Positions 52,557-62,648 are shown, numbered from the stretch's first letter. The stretch is DNA of 64,000 nt from Flavobacterium salmonis (GCF_903819435.1 NZ_CAIJDP010000089.1:284742-348741), one strand, 5' to 3'. Numbers and translations are program-made. Notes: a model not told the origin generated them from the letters alone.

Positions 52557-55500
52557 TTAAAATTTTAAATTAGCACCAATTACAAATGATCTTAATGTTG
52601 GGTAAGCGTCCAGTTCAACACCTTGTGTTCCATAAGGATTACCATCTCCATTTAACTCAGGAGAAAAACCAGAATACTTCTGTGTAATAAACGGGTTAAT
52701 TGCATTAAAATAAATTCTGCAAGAACTAATAAATTGATCTTCTTTAAGAGGAAGTTTGTACCCTACAGTGATATTGTTGATTCTAAAGAAATCTGCAGAT
52801 TCCATATAATAAGTTGAAGCAACCGGAACAATATTAAATGGTGCTGGATTCTGAGATGTTGTATTTGTTGCCGTCCAATAATCATTTGTCATAGAAGCTT
52901 CGATGTTTTCACCTCCAAAACGCTGTGCTTTTTTACCATTGTACACTTTTGCTCCGCCAGTCCCATATCCGTCAACTGAAAAATCAATGTTTTTGTAAAC
53001 AAGCCCTAAAGAAACTCCGTAATTTGCTTTTGGTAAAATTGAACCAGCGTATTTTTTATCAGTTGTTGCAGATAAAGCATCCTGAGTTACTTTAGCACCA
53101 GTAAAATCGTAATAAAGCATGTTTCCATTTGCCGGATCTACACCTGCATATTCATAAAGATAAAAACTACCTAATGGCTGGCCAATTGAGTTGTTGTATA
53201 ATAATTTGGTATCCTGACCATTTCCTAAATTACCTCCAATAACCTGAGATAATGAAACATCTTTTAAGCTTGTAAGCTCATTTTTGTTGTGTGAGAAGTT
53301 ACCACCAACCCAATAGCTTAAATTGTCATTAATTTTATCATCCCAACGTAAAGCAATTTCAAAACCTTTGTTTGAAACTTCACCAACATGAGAAGGAGAA
53401 GCCGTTGTAATTCCAGAAGTTGGATAAGGTTTTACATATAAAATTACATTATCTGTATTTTTGTCATAAACATCGAAAGATCCTTTTAATCTGTTGCCTA
53501 AAAGTTCGAAATCTACACCTGCAGAAGCCTCTTCAGTAATTTCCCATGTTAAAGACGGGTCAATTTGAGAAGTTATACTTGATCCTTCATATAAAATTGA
53601 ACCTCCTAAATAACTGTTTAAACCCGAATTATAACTTTGACTGTTTAATGGTACATTTTGGTTACCCAATTTACCCCAGCTACCTCTTAATTTGATTAAG
53701 TCAACTCCTTTAACATCTGTCAGAAAACTTTCTTTAGTCATAATCCATCCAAGACCTACAGATGGGAAAGTTCCCCAACGGTAATCTTTTGCAAAATTTG
53801 AAGATCCGTCACGTCTAATAGTTCCGGTTACTAAGTATCTGTCCATTAATTTGTATTGGAAACGTCCAAAATAAGATGCTAATTTACTTTCATTGAAAAC
53901 AATATCCTGTAAATTTGTAACAGTACCTGAGTAATCAACACCTTCTGCATCTGTCGCATTATATAAAGACCAATAGTTAGAATCAGGACTCACATTTTTT
54001 CTGGTGATTACTAATTTTTCTCTTGGACCTTTTACAGAAGTTTCAATACCTGCTGTTAATTCTACATCGTGAACATTAGCAAATACTTTATTATAAGTAA
54101 AATAGTTAGACAGGTTCCAGTTAAAATACTGTTCTCTGCCTCTCGTTAATAAATTAATAGGATCAGTACTTGAATAATCAGCATCTTTACGGGTTGGATT
54201 AGCCGCTAACCAAACATTTTTAGTATCCTCGAAATTATAATTTTTCCAGGTATAGTATTCCCCATTAAATTGTGAAGTAAACTTTAAGCCTTTTAAGATT
54301 TCATAATCCAGTTTCAAACCACCCTGAAGCGTAATACTTCTTTGTTCTTCATTATAAAAATCTAATTGTGATACAGGATTTCCAACATTATTAAATGAAG
54401 TACCTGTTGGGCTTGCCACTCCGCTTGCATCTGCAAAAGGAGCGCCATATTGACCATTCGCAAAACGCACCGGCACAATTGATGACTGTTTGTAAGCATT
54501 TGTAAATGCGCTTAATGGTTTTGGTGTAGAATTAGCCGATGTAAAGCTAAAGTTCTGATTTAAAGTGATTTTTTTAGAAAGTTTAAATTCATTATTATTT
54601 CTAAAATTTGTACGGCTGTAATCTAAGCCGTTAAGAATCGCCTTTTCCTGATAGTTACCTGCGCTGAAAAAGTATTTAACACTTTCTGAACCTCCGGAAA
54701 TAGAAATATTATTTTGAGTATAAGTACCCGTTCTTGTAATTTCATCAAACCAATCTGTATTAACAGGCTGATTGGTAGAGAATCTGTTTGTGCCTAAAGA
54801 GGCGTTAGAATAGCTTGCATATTGATTAGAATCTGCCATCTTTACTTTCTTAAGGGGTGTTCTGATACCGCCAAAACTTTCAATTTCTACAGAAACTTTA
54901 TCTCCTTTACCTTTTTTAGTAGTAATAATGATAACCCCATTTGCTGCTCTTGTGCCATAAATAGCAAGGGACGAAGCATCTTTTAGGATTTCATAAGAAG
55001 TAATATCATTTGTATTGATATTATTGATATTTTCTGTTGGCATACCATCAACAATATATAAAGGATTTCTGCCTCCTAATGCAGTACCCAAACCTCTAAT
55101 GACTACAGAAGGTGTACTCCCTGGTGCATCTGAAGAAGTTACCTGAACCCCTGCAGCTTTTCCCTGAATAGCCTGAGAAGCATTTAATACCTTTGTTCTT
55201 GTAACATCTTCTGCTTTTAATGAAGTAATGGCAGACGTATTGTCAATTTTCTTTCTGGTACCATATCCAATTACTACTACTTCTTTTAAGGCAGTATCGC
55301 CAGCTTCTTTTAAAGTAATTGTCATTAAACCGGAAGTTGCTGCTACAGAAACAGCATCGAAGCCCAGCATCGAAATCTTTAGAATTTCACCTGGTTTGGC
55401 ATTAATTGTAAAATTTCCGTCGAAATCAGCATCGGCGGTAGTTTTGGATTGGGGGGCACTAATAATTGCTCCGGGGATTCCCATTCCGCTATTATCTATT

Positions 55501-55580
55501 ACTTTTCCTTTAATTGCCTGACCCGACATATAAGCCGGTAAAAGCAAGAGAGCCAAAAAGCTAAAAATAAAATTTTTCAT
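52557..55580 (-). CDS. susC: SusC-family TonB-dependent glycan transporter
   Basis: The 1007-aa protein is a SusC/RagA-type receptor. It has a signal peptide (residues 1-20), a carboxypeptidase-like N-terminal domain (about 22-100, KGKVIDNSGMGIPGAIIS), a plug domain (about 115-230) with VVIGYGTRKK and the SusC mark SLAIYGTRAANGVIIITTKK, and a long 22-strand barrel ending PTLRSFVIGANLKF. With SusD it imports oligosaccharides across the outer membrane using TonB energy. It opens the operon. The 243-bp gap upstream holds repeated motifs that may be binding sites for the adjacent regulator. Confidence 0.96.
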   Translation of the reverse strand: MKNFIFSFLALLLLPAYMSGQAIKGKVIDNSGMGIPGAIISAPQSKTTADADFDGNFTINAKPGEILKISMLGFDAVSVAATSGLMTITLKEAGDTALKEVVVIGYGTRKKIDNTSAITSLKAEDVTRTKVLNASQAIQGKAAGVQVTSSDAPGSTPSVVIRGLGTALGGRNPLYIVDGMPTENINNINTNDITSYEILKDASSLAIYGTRAANGVIIITTKKGKGDKVSVEIESFGGIRTPLKKVKMADSNQYASYSNASLGTNRFSTNQPVNTDWFDEITRTGTYTQNNISISGGSESVKYFFSAGNYQEKAILNGLDYSRTNFRNNNEFKLSKKITLNQNFSFTSANSTPKPLSAFTNAYKQSSIVPVRFANGQYGAPFADASGVASPTGTSFNNVGNPVSQLDFYNEEQRSITLQGGLKLDYEILKGLKFTSQFNGEYYTWKNYNFEDTKNVWLAANPTRKDADYSSTDPINLLTRGREQYFNWNLSNYFTYNKVFANVHDVELTAGIETSVKGPREKLVITRKNVSPDSNYWSLYNATDAEGVDYSGTVTNLQDIVFNESKLASYFGRFQYKLMDRYLVTGTIRRDGSSNFAKDYRWGTFPSVGLGWIMTKESFLTDVKGVDLIKLRGSWGKLGNQNVPLNSQSYNSGLNSYLGGSILYEGSSITSQIDPSLTWEITEEASAGVDFELLGNRLKGSFDVYDKNTDNVILYVKPYPTSGITTASPSHVGEVSNKGFEIALRWDDKINDNLSYWVGGNFSHNKNELTSLKDVSLSQVIGGNLGNGQDTKLLYNNSIGQPLGSFYLYEYAGVDPANGNMLYYDFTGAKVTQDALSATTDKKYAGSILPKANYGVSLGLVYKNIDFSVDGYGTGGAKVYNGKKAQRFGGENIEASMTNDYWTATNTTSQNPAPFNIVPVASTYYMESADFFRINNITVGYKLPLKEDQFISSCRIYFNAINPFITQKYSGFSPELNGDGNPYGTQGVELDAYPTLRSFVIGANLKF

Positions 55581-55635
55581 ACAGTTTAAATCGTTTAAGT
55601 TAGTAGAGCCAAATTAAACAATTACAACGTTTGAG

Positions 55636-55762
55636 TACATCATATAGTACTACTACACAACCACATCACACACTCTTAAAATACAATTAAAGCCTTTTAA
55701 AACAACAACTTAATTATTAAATAAATTTCATCAACATAATGTTATGATGTAGTAATGATGTA
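55636..55762 (-). promoter_or_regulatory. Candidate operator sites upstream of susC (ATGATGTA copies)
   Basis: ATGATGTA occurs twice at 55744-55751 and 55755-55762, 11 bp apart in direct orientation, and once inverted (TACATCAT) at 55636-55643. The inverted site lies 18 bp upstream of a weak -7-like element (TTAATTTG on the minus strand, 55610-55617). Confidence 0.4.
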
Positions 55763-55823
55763 TTGTAATAATGTAAAAAAAGGATTGAAAAAATAGTATT
55801 TGTATAAAAAATAAAACAAAATC

Positions 55824-58568
55824 TTACAGACTTAATAAAAACTTAGAAAGATTATCCTCCTGAGACAGATTTAACTTCTTTCTTAGACGATATCTGTGTA
55901 GTTCAACACCTCTGAATGATATGTTCATTAGCGGTGCAATTTCTTTAGAAGAAAGATTCATTTTTAGATAAATACATAACTTAATATCCTTAGGAGTCAG
56001 GTTTGGGAATTTCTTCGAAAGATTAATGATAAATTCATTATGGATCTGATTCAAATTGGTTTCAAAGATTTCCCATTCATGTTTATTGACTTCATTGATC
56101 TTAATTGCTTTTTTAATTTCACTTTTCAGTTTATTAAAATCTTTTTCAGAATCCAGAATACTCTGAATATTTTCAATCATTTCACTTTGTTTGGCAATAG
56201 ATAATGATTTTCCGGCAACTTCAGATGATTTAGTTTGCAGTTCGAGTTCCAGAATGTGTTTCTCGTATTCCTGAATATTGAGTTCGTTTTCGGCCTTTAA
56301 TTCCATTTCCAGAATTTTCCTTTGATGTCTTTCTTCTTCTGCCTGCAATTCCAGTTTTTGCATATAGCGAAATTTATTCCACTTATAATAAAAAAACAAA
56401 ACTGTCCCTACTAATAAGAGATATAATAAAATCATCCAAACAGAAAAATACCAGGGCTCGGCTACTTTAAAATAGAAATTACAGACCTTATCATAATTGG
56501 CTCCGTCATGTTTATAAACGACAATGGTATGATTACCACTACTTAGATTATTCAGTACAATTAAGCCATCGGAAATGGGTACAAAATCATTACTTTTATT
56601 GATTTTATAAAATAAATTAGGCTTACTGGCTCCGTAAATTCCTGATATTACATTGATTCTTAATTCGGTATTGTATTTAATTTTAGAATCATCGGGAAGC
56701 AGTATTCCGTTATTAAATGCTTCAATTTTAACATGTGTATTTTGCTTATTTTCATATTTAAGCTGAAGAGAAATAAATCCGTCATCCAGATTCAGTAAAT
56801 AGTGATTCTGAGTTTTAAAAATCCTTAAATTGTCATTTATGAGTTTTCCTTTGTAATATTTTTCCTGAATAATATTCCAGACAAATTTATTTTCGACAGC
56901 ATAAATATGGTACAAAATACCTTCCTGAAGTACCATAAAATGATTTTCATCAATTGCTACTACATCTGTTATATTTTTAAAATTAGTATTAAACAATTCA
57001 TTTTCTTCCAATTTATTGGTAATTGAATTATAGGTAAACCATGAATTATCAATTAGAAACAAAATTTCATTTCTAAATTCAAAAATCTTAACCCCAAAAT
57101 CATTTTGTATTTTACTCTGCTGGGTGATATTTTCAACCTTTTTAGTCTGATAATCATCACTATACACAACACGATATAAACCACGATAATTATCTGCAGC
57201 AAAAATTTCATTTTTTTTATTTTGAGCTACATATTTTATAGGCTTTGAAATATCTTTAATTTTTTTATAATCACTTAATTTTGAAATATCATCATATGCC
57301 AAAATCCCACTATAAGTAGATTGAAAACAAGTATTGTTAATACTGCTTTTTGATAAATTCCAGCCACCGCTAATATTATTTGTTTTAACTAAAGAACCAT
57401 TTTCATAGCAAAAAGTTCCGTCATTATGTCCAATGATGTATTTATTTTCAATTTTAGTAATATTCCAGGCCTGTCCTTGTGTATTGGGCATCATTTTGAA
57501 TTTACCTGAATCAAATTCAAAAACACCATGATTTGAAGCAATTAAATATCCTTTATTGGTGGTTGCAACGGAATATACCGAACCTAAAATTCCTGAATTG
57601 TCATAAAAAATAGATATGGGTGAATTCACTTCAACGTGTGCTATACCGTTATCCAGACCAAGCCATAAATCATTTTCTTTATCAAAGCCAATACAGAGAA
57701 CTGAGTTGTTCATCAACACATTATTTCGGTCTATATTTTTGTATGTCTCTGAATTAAAATCATAAATATAAACTCCTTTGTTTCCGGTTCCGATAACTAA
57801 TTTGTTATTTTTAATAAACCTCGCGACATTGATTCCGTTTACTTTTAATGTTTCGTTTAAAGGATTATTCCAGGCAATCAAACCTGATTTTTCTACAATA
57901 AAAATCCCTTTCTTTTGGGTAAAAATATAAGTTTTGCCTTTGTGTTTTTCGATTGCATGAACGACTGTGTTCTTTAAAATATTCCAGCCTTTTGGATTTG
58001 CAATTCGGGAACCATCCATTCTAAAAAGTCCTTTATCGACAGAAGCAACAAAAAGCTCTTTATCCACCACAAAACAGTACGATATTAAAAATGGAAATTT
58101 GATTTTTTTAATATGTTTTCCATCATAAATAAAAACATCATTAAAGGATTGAAAATATAACGAACCGTTATATCTGAATATTTTCCAAATTTCCTCATTG
58201 TCTTTTTCAGCAAATAAGCGTAGTTTTTTGGTAATTGAAACATAATGCATTTTACCTTCTTTTCTGTACCAATAACCAAATTCCTTATAAGAACCTGAAT
58301 AGATTTTATCTCCATCAATCATAATGGAACGGATGATTGTTTTGTTTGGTAAAGTATATTTTTCCCATATTACGCCATCATATCGTAGTAAGTAATGATT
58401 GTTGGCAAAATACATGGCGTTATCTTTTCCCTGAACGACATTCCAGATCTGATTGTCACCCTGATAATTGGACTTACTATAATTTTCTACAAAGGGAAGT
58501 AATTCTTGCGATTGAATTTGAGAGGTAATGAAAAAGAAGAAAAATAATTTTAAGAGTATCGATTTCAA
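55824..58568 (-). CDS. Membrane propeller sensor with LuxR-like HTH, regulator of the glycan locus
   Basis: The protein (914 aa from the start chosen) has an N-terminal signal (LLKLFFFFFITSQIQSQ), a long periplasmic beta-propeller sensor region (about 20-590; repeats such as GKDNAMYFANNHYLLRYDG and GFDKENDLWLGLDNGIAHVE), a Y_Y_Y-like domain (about 600-695), one membrane helix (VWMILLYLLLVGTVLFFYY, near 710-728), a coiled coil (about 735-800), and a C-terminal HTH (LTPKDIKLCIYLKMNLSSKE, VELHRYRLRKKL). It has no kinase domain, so it joins sensing and DNA binding in one protein. It lies upstream of susC in the same direction and probably activates it when glycan is sensed. No ATG is near the start; TTG at 58568 gives a clean signal peptide. 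Confidence 0.85.
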   Translation of the reverse strand: MKSILLKLFFFFFITSQIQSQELLPFVENYSKSNYQGDNQIWNVVQGKDNAMYFANNHYLLRYDGVIWEKYTLPNKTIIRSIMIDGDKIYSGSYKEFGYWYRKEGKMHYVSITKKLRLFAEKDNEEIWKIFRYNGSLYFQSFNDVFIYDGKHIKKIKFPFLISYCFVVDKELFVASVDKGLFRMDGSRIANPKGWNILKNTVVHAIEKHKGKTYIFTQKKGIFIVEKSGLIAWNNPLNETLKVNGINVARFIKNNKLVIGTGNKGVYIYDFNSETYKNIDRNNVLMNNSVLCIGFDKENDLWLGLDNGIAHVEVNSPISIFYDNSGILGSVYSVATTNKGYLIASNHGVFEFDSGKFKMMPNTQGQAWNITKIENKYIIGHNDGTFCYENGSLVKTNNISGGWNLSKSSINNTCFQSTYSGILAYDDISKLSDYKKIKDISKPIKYVAQNKKNEIFAADNYRGLYRVVYSDDYQTKKVENITQQSKIQNDFGVKIFEFRNEILFLIDNSWFTYNSITNKLEENELFNTNFKNITDVVAIDENHFMVLQEGILYHIYAVENKFVWNIIQEKYYKGKLINDNLRIFKTQNHYLLNLDDGFISLQLKYENKQNTHVKIEAFNNGILLPDDSKIKYNTELRINVISGIYGASKPNLFYKINKSNDFVPISDGLIVLNNLSSGNHTIVVYKHDGANYDKVCNFYFKVAEPWYFSVWMILLYLLLVGTVLFFYYKWNKFRYMQKLELQAEEERHQRKILEMELKAENELNIQEYEKHILELELQTKSSEVAGKSLSIAKQSEMIENIQSILDSEKDFNKLKSEIKKAIKINEVNKHEWEIFETNLNQIHNEFIINLSKKFPNLTPKDIKLCIYLKMNLSSKEIAPLMNISFRGVELHRYRLRKKLNLSQEDNLSKFLLSL

Positions 58569-58586
58569 AGTATTCGGATTTAAACT

Positions 58587-58594
58587 CAAATATA
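58587..58594 (-). promoter_or_regulatory. -7 element for the propeller regulator
   Basis: TATATTTG on the minus strand matches TAnnTTTG. It lies 18 bp upstream of the TTG start at 58568, which supports that start over TTG codons at 58589 and 58601. No clear -33 TTG is seen. Confidence 0.4.
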
Positions 58595-58640
58595 CTGACA
58601 AATATTTAATTTAGAAAGATGATACTTTTTACGACAAGTA

Positions 58641-59222
58641 TTAATATAAAAAATTTAAAGGATCAAACTTTTTGAGATTTGGCAAAGGTGTAATTTTTTC
58701 TATTGTTGTATTATTCTCAATTATTTTATCTGTTTCATACGCTTTTTTTATTTCTATCATTTTTCCCGTTGAAAGATTATAATCAACAGTTAGAAAGTAT
58801 CCGGGATTGGCACTATTAAAATGTATACCTATCAACTCAAATTGATTTTTCTGAAATCTAAATTTATGTGTAAATGTTCCTCGTATTAAACTTTGATTAA
58901 AAATTAATATTCCTTTTTTTATTTCAATACTTTCTAACAAACATATAGTTATGTTATCTTCTCCGGGAAATTTAGCAACTACTGCCGTTTCTGAACTTAA
59001 GACAGTACGATAGCTTTTATCTTTTCCCTGAAATTTAATTTCTAACAAAAATGGATTATGCTTGTCTTTATTATCTTCTTTTACAAGTACTAAATCATCT
59101 AAACCATCTTTATTTAAATCTCCATATACCTCAAAAACTACGTGATTATAGTTTTGACAAAAAGAATTACTTGATAAAAATCCAAAAATAAATAAAATAT
59201 AAATTTTGAATAATTGATTCAT
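58641..59222 (-). CDS. Secreted protein of unknown function with an FG-GAP-like calcium loop
   Basis: The 193-aa protein has a signal peptide (residues 1-22, ending SNSFCQ) and a beta-rich mature part. The segment YGDLNKDGLDDLVLV at about residue 35 looks like a DxDxDG-type calcium-binding loop of FG-GAP repeats. The rest includes ITICLLESIEIKKGILIFNQ and FELIGIHFNSANPGYFLTVD. I have no functional assignment. It starts 11 nt after ackA, so it may be cotranscribed with pta-ackA, and ends 72 nt before the start of the propeller regulator. Confidence 0.7.
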   Translation of the reverse strand: MNQLFKIYILFIFGFLSSNSFCQNYNHVVFEVYGDLNKDGLDDLVLVKEDNKDKHNPFLLEIKFQGKDKSYRTVLSSETAVVAKFPGEDNITICLLESIEIKKGILIFNQSLIRGTFTHKFRFQKNQFELIGIHFNSANPGYFLTVDYNLSTGKMIEIKKAYETDKIIENNTTIEKITPLPNLKKFDPLNFLY

Positions 59223-59233
59223 AAAATTAGAAT

Positions 59234-60430
59234 TTAATTCTCCAATAAATGATAAACCTGATTGGCAATTTCAAATTCCTCATCAGTTGGAACTACCAAA
59301 ATTTTCACTTTAGAATCCGGACTGTTTATAGCTCTGTTTTCCTTAGATCGCATTTGGTTTTTATCTTCATCCAGCTTGAGTCCAAAATAGCTCATATCAG
59401 TACAAACCAGTTTTCGCATGTAGGATGAGTTTTCACCTATTCCGGCTGTAAAAACAATCGCATCTAAACCATTTAGAGCAGCCGTATAGGATCCAATAAA
59501 TTTTTTGATGCGATAGGCATTCATATACAAAGCCAGTTCACATTCCTTATTTCCTTTTTCAGCCTGTGCTTCAATATCACGAAGATCACTATAACCGGTA
59601 AGTCCAAGCATTCCGCTTTGTTTTTGCAGAATGTTATTTATTTCTTCCAAAGAATATCCTAATGAATTTTGCATATAAAAAATAACCGACTGATCAACAT
59701 CACCTGCTCTGGTACCCATTATCAGACCATTTGTAGGACCAAATCCAAAAGAATGGTCAATACTTTTACCATCTTTAACAGCCGTCATACTACAGCCGTT
59801 TCCTAAATGAATCGTAATTATATTTTGAAATGGTTTATTATGTTCTCTTAAAAATTCAATTGCTTTTTCAGATACATATTTATGACTTGTACCGTGAAAA
59901 CCATAAACGCGAATTCTGCTTTCTGTTAACAATTTATTCGGAATTGCAAATTTATACGCTACTTCGGGTATGGTTTGATGAAAAGCAGTATCGAAAACAG
60001 CAATTTGAACGGCAGAATTAAAAATTTCTTCAGCTACATTAATTCCTTCTAAATTTGCAGGATTGTGCAATGGAGCCAGGTCAAAAAGCTGTTTGATTTT
60101 TGCTTTTACTTTTTCGTCGATTTTTACGGTTTCTGTAAAAGTACTTCCGCCATGAACCACACGGTGTCCTACAGCATCGATTTCAGAAGTCGATTTAATA
60201 ACTCCTTTTTGATCATCCAACAGCATATTGGCTACTTTTTGCAGACCTATTTTGTGAGTCGCAATCGGTATGGTTTCTTCATATGAATTTGATGAAGCCT
60301 TAAAAGTAACATTCGAACTTTCTAAACCAATTCTGTCAATCATTCCGGTACAAATTACTTCGTTTTCCGGCATAAACATTAATTGATACTTTATTGATGA
60401 ACTTCCTGAGTTTATTATTAATATTTTCAT
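59234..60430 (-). CDS. ackA: Acetate kinase
   Basis: The 398-aa protein is a full-length acetate kinase. It interconverts acetyl phosphate plus ADP and acetate plus ATP in the cytoplasm. Family marks include ILIINSGSSSIKYQL at the start, VGHRVVHGG, IAVFDTAFHQTIPE, YGFHGTSHKYVS, IHLGNGCSMTAV, GLIMGTRAGDVDQSV and FTAGIGENSSYMR. The GTRAGDVDQS segment is slightly different from the common GTRSGDIDPA, within the family range. It follows pta by 74 nt, the usual pta-ackA order, so acetyl-CoA can be turned to acetate with ATP gain. Confidence 0.97.
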   Translation of the reverse strand: MKILIINSGSSSIKYQLMFMPENEVICTGMIDRIGLESSNVTFKASSNSYEETIPIATHKIGLQKVANMLLDDQKGVIKSTSEIDAVGHRVVHGGSTFTETVKIDEKVKAKIKQLFDLAPLHNPANLEGINVAEEIFNSAVQIAVFDTAFHQTIPEVAYKFAIPNKLLTESRIRVYGFHGTSHKYVSEKAIEFLREHNKPFQNIITIHLGNGCSMTAVKDGKSIDHSFGFGPTNGLIMGTRAGDVDQSVIFYMQNSLGYSLEEINNILQKQSGMLGLTGYSDLRDIEAQAEKGNKECELALYMNAYRIKKFIGSYTAALNGLDAIVFTAGIGENSSYMRKLVCTDMSYFGLKLDEDKNQMRSKENRAINSPDSKVKILVVPTDEEFEIANQVYHLLEN

Positions 60431-60504
60431 TTTTTTAATTCTATTTCTATTTGTTGCTAAACGAAAAAACCGAATAACATTTTACTTCTAACTTTTAACT
60501 TCAA

Positions 60505-62598
60505 TTACAATCCCTGTGCCTGAATCGCCGTAATAACAACCGTATTTATAATATCATCAACGGTACAGCCACGGCTCAAATCGTTTACAGGTTTGTTTAA
60601 ACCTTGTAACATTGGTCCGATTGCCAAAGCTCCGGTTTCACGCTGAACGGCTTTGTAAGTATTATTACCTGTATTTAAATCCGGAAAAATAAGCACACTC
60701 GCCTGCCCTGCAACTTCAGAATCCGGCATTTTACTTTTTCCTACGGCACGATCTACAGCAGCATCGTACTGAATTGGCCCTTCTATCTTTAAATCAGGTC
60801 GTTTTTGTTTTACGATTTCGGTCGCAGTACGAACTTTTTCCACTTCATCCCCTTTTCCTGATGAACCGGAAGAATAGGAAAGCATCGCTATTTTTGGTTC
60901 AATCCCGAAAGCTGAACTTGAATCTGCTGATGAAATAGCAATTTCCGCCAATTGTTCCGCAGTTGGATTTGGGTTAATCGCACAATCTCCAAAAACAGAA
61001 ACACGATCTTCTAAGCACATAAAAAATACCGATGAAACTACAGATGAATTAGGTTTGGTTTTAATGAATTGCAATGCCGGTAAAATCGTATGCTGTGTCG
61101 TATGTGCGGCTCCTGAAACCATTCCGTCAGCGTGACCTTTATAAACCATCATTGTTCCGAAATACGAAACATCCTCCATTAAATCCCTTGCCATTGTGAT
61201 GCTTACATTTTTCGCCTTTCGAAGCTCATAATAGGTATTGGCATACTCTTCATAAAACTCAGATTCTATTGGATTGATAATATTAACTTTAGAAAAATCA
61301 AACGAAATTCCGAGTTCTGTCACTTTATTTTCAATTTGTCTTTTATCTCCAATAATCGAAATATCGACTACATCCATATCTAATAATCTTGAAGCAGCAA
61401 TGATAATCCTATCATCATTTCCTTCAGGTAAAACAACATGTTTGCGATGCTGTTTAGCTCTTTTAACCATATTGTACTGAAACATTTTCGGCGTCATTCC
61501 TTCAGGTACAAAAGTGATTAATCTCTCAGATAAGGCATCATTATCAACATATTTTTCGAATGTTGTAATTGAGGTTTCAATTTTGTGGGTGTTATTGGCA
61601 TAAATTTCAGATCGAATTGCACCTATTTTATTTGTAATATGATACGTTCCGCCGTCAACAGCAATAATCGGAACAATGGCAGAGAGTCCTTCAATCAACT
61701 TTAAAATACTTTCTTCCGGAAGAATATTCCCAGTCAGGATAATACCTGAAACAGTTGGATAATTAGCCGATTCATTTGCCTGCAAAGCACCTAAAATAAT
61801 ATCCGAACGATCTCCCGGAGTAATTACCAAAGCATTATCATGAAGGTGAACAAGATAATTGTGCAGCTGCATGGCTCCAACACTAAAATGTCCAATTTCA
61901 TTATTGAGGTAATTTTCTCCAAATAAAACCTTTGCATCAAGTTCATTAACGATTTCCTGCATGGTCGGATTATTTAAACTCGAAATTAGCGGAATCGTAT
62001 TGATCAGAACATTGTCTGGTAAGGTTTTCTTAAGACTTTTAGTTACCAGTTCAATATTTTCCGGCTGGACTTTGTTGGCAAAAACAGATAAGACTTCGAC
62101 TTCTTTTACTTTGAAAGAATCATAAACCAGATACAGACTATCCAATAGTTCCTCTAATGTTTTACCAACTCCTGAACCAATAATTATAGTTGGAATTCCG
62201 AGGTTTTTAGCAATCAAAACATTCAGATCCAATTCAATTGAAGTTCCTTCGCCCGTGAAACTCGTTCCTTCTACCAAAACAAAATCAAAACGTTCTTCAA
62301 GTTTTTTATACTTTTCTATAATTAAATCTAAAACCTCCCCTATTTTGCCTTTATTTTTCTTCTTGATTAATTTACTCTTGGTAATGGCGTAAGCATCTTC
62401 AAACTTAATCTCAAGGTTAAAATACGAAAGAACCGTTTCGATATGATTGTCTAATTCTCCATCTATAAAATCTTCTACAATTGGCCTGAAATAACCCACC
62501 TTGGCTGTTTTACCTATCAGAATGCTCATTAAACCGAGTGTAATAATAGATTTTCCGCTGTTCTGATCGCTTGTGGCAATATATATCGCTTTACTCAT
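60505..62598 (-). CDS. pta: Phosphate acetyltransferase (long form with N-terminal regulatory domains)
   Basis: The 697-aa protein has the three-part long Pta layout. Residues 1 to about 210 form a P-loop domain like dethiobiotin synthetase (IATSDQNSGKSIITLGL). Residues about 215-335 form a DRTGG domain. Residues about 365-697 are the catalytic acetyltransferase, with VVLPEGNDDRIIIAASRL, DGMVSGAAHTTQHTILPALQ, PKIAMLSYSSGSSGKG and QYDAAVDRAVGKSKMPDSEVAG. It converts acetyl-CoA and phosphate to acetyl phosphate, the step before AckA. It is the first gene of the pta-ackA pair. Length is normal for the enterobacterial-type long form. Confidence 0.97.
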   Translation of the reverse strand: MSKAIYIATSDQNSGKSIITLGLMSILIGKTAKVGYFRPIVEDFIDGELDNHIETVLSYFNLEIKFEDAYAITKSKLIKKKNKGKIGEVLDLIIEKYKKLEERFDFVLVEGTSFTGEGTSIELDLNVLIAKNLGIPTIIIGSGVGKTLEELLDSLYLVYDSFKVKEVEVLSVFANKVQPENIELVTKSLKKTLPDNVLINTIPLISSLNNPTMQEIVNELDAKVLFGENYLNNEIGHFSVGAMQLHNYLVHLHDNALVITPGDRSDIILGALQANESANYPTVSGIILTGNILPEESILKLIEGLSAIVPIIAVDGGTYHITNKIGAIRSEIYANNTHKIETSITTFEKYVDNDALSERLITFVPEGMTPKMFQYNMVKRAKQHRKHVVLPEGNDDRIIIAASRLLDMDVVDISIIGDKRQIENKVTELGISFDFSKVNIINPIESEFYEEYANTYYELRKAKNVSITMARDLMEDVSYFGTMMVYKGHADGMVSGAAHTTQHTILPALQFIKTKPNSSVVSSVFFMCLEDRVSVFGDCAINPNPTAEQLAEIAISSADSSSAFGIEPKIAMLSYSSGSSGKGDEVEKVRTATEIVKQKRPDLKIEGPIQYDAAVDRAVGKSKMPDSEVAGQASVLIFPDLNTGNNTYKAVQRETGALAIGPMLQGLNKPVNDLSRGCTVDDIINTVVITAIQAQGL

Positions 62599-62648
62599 AA
62601 TTTATATTTTGAAACTAAATACTATATTCTAAATCGTAATTTAAAAAA

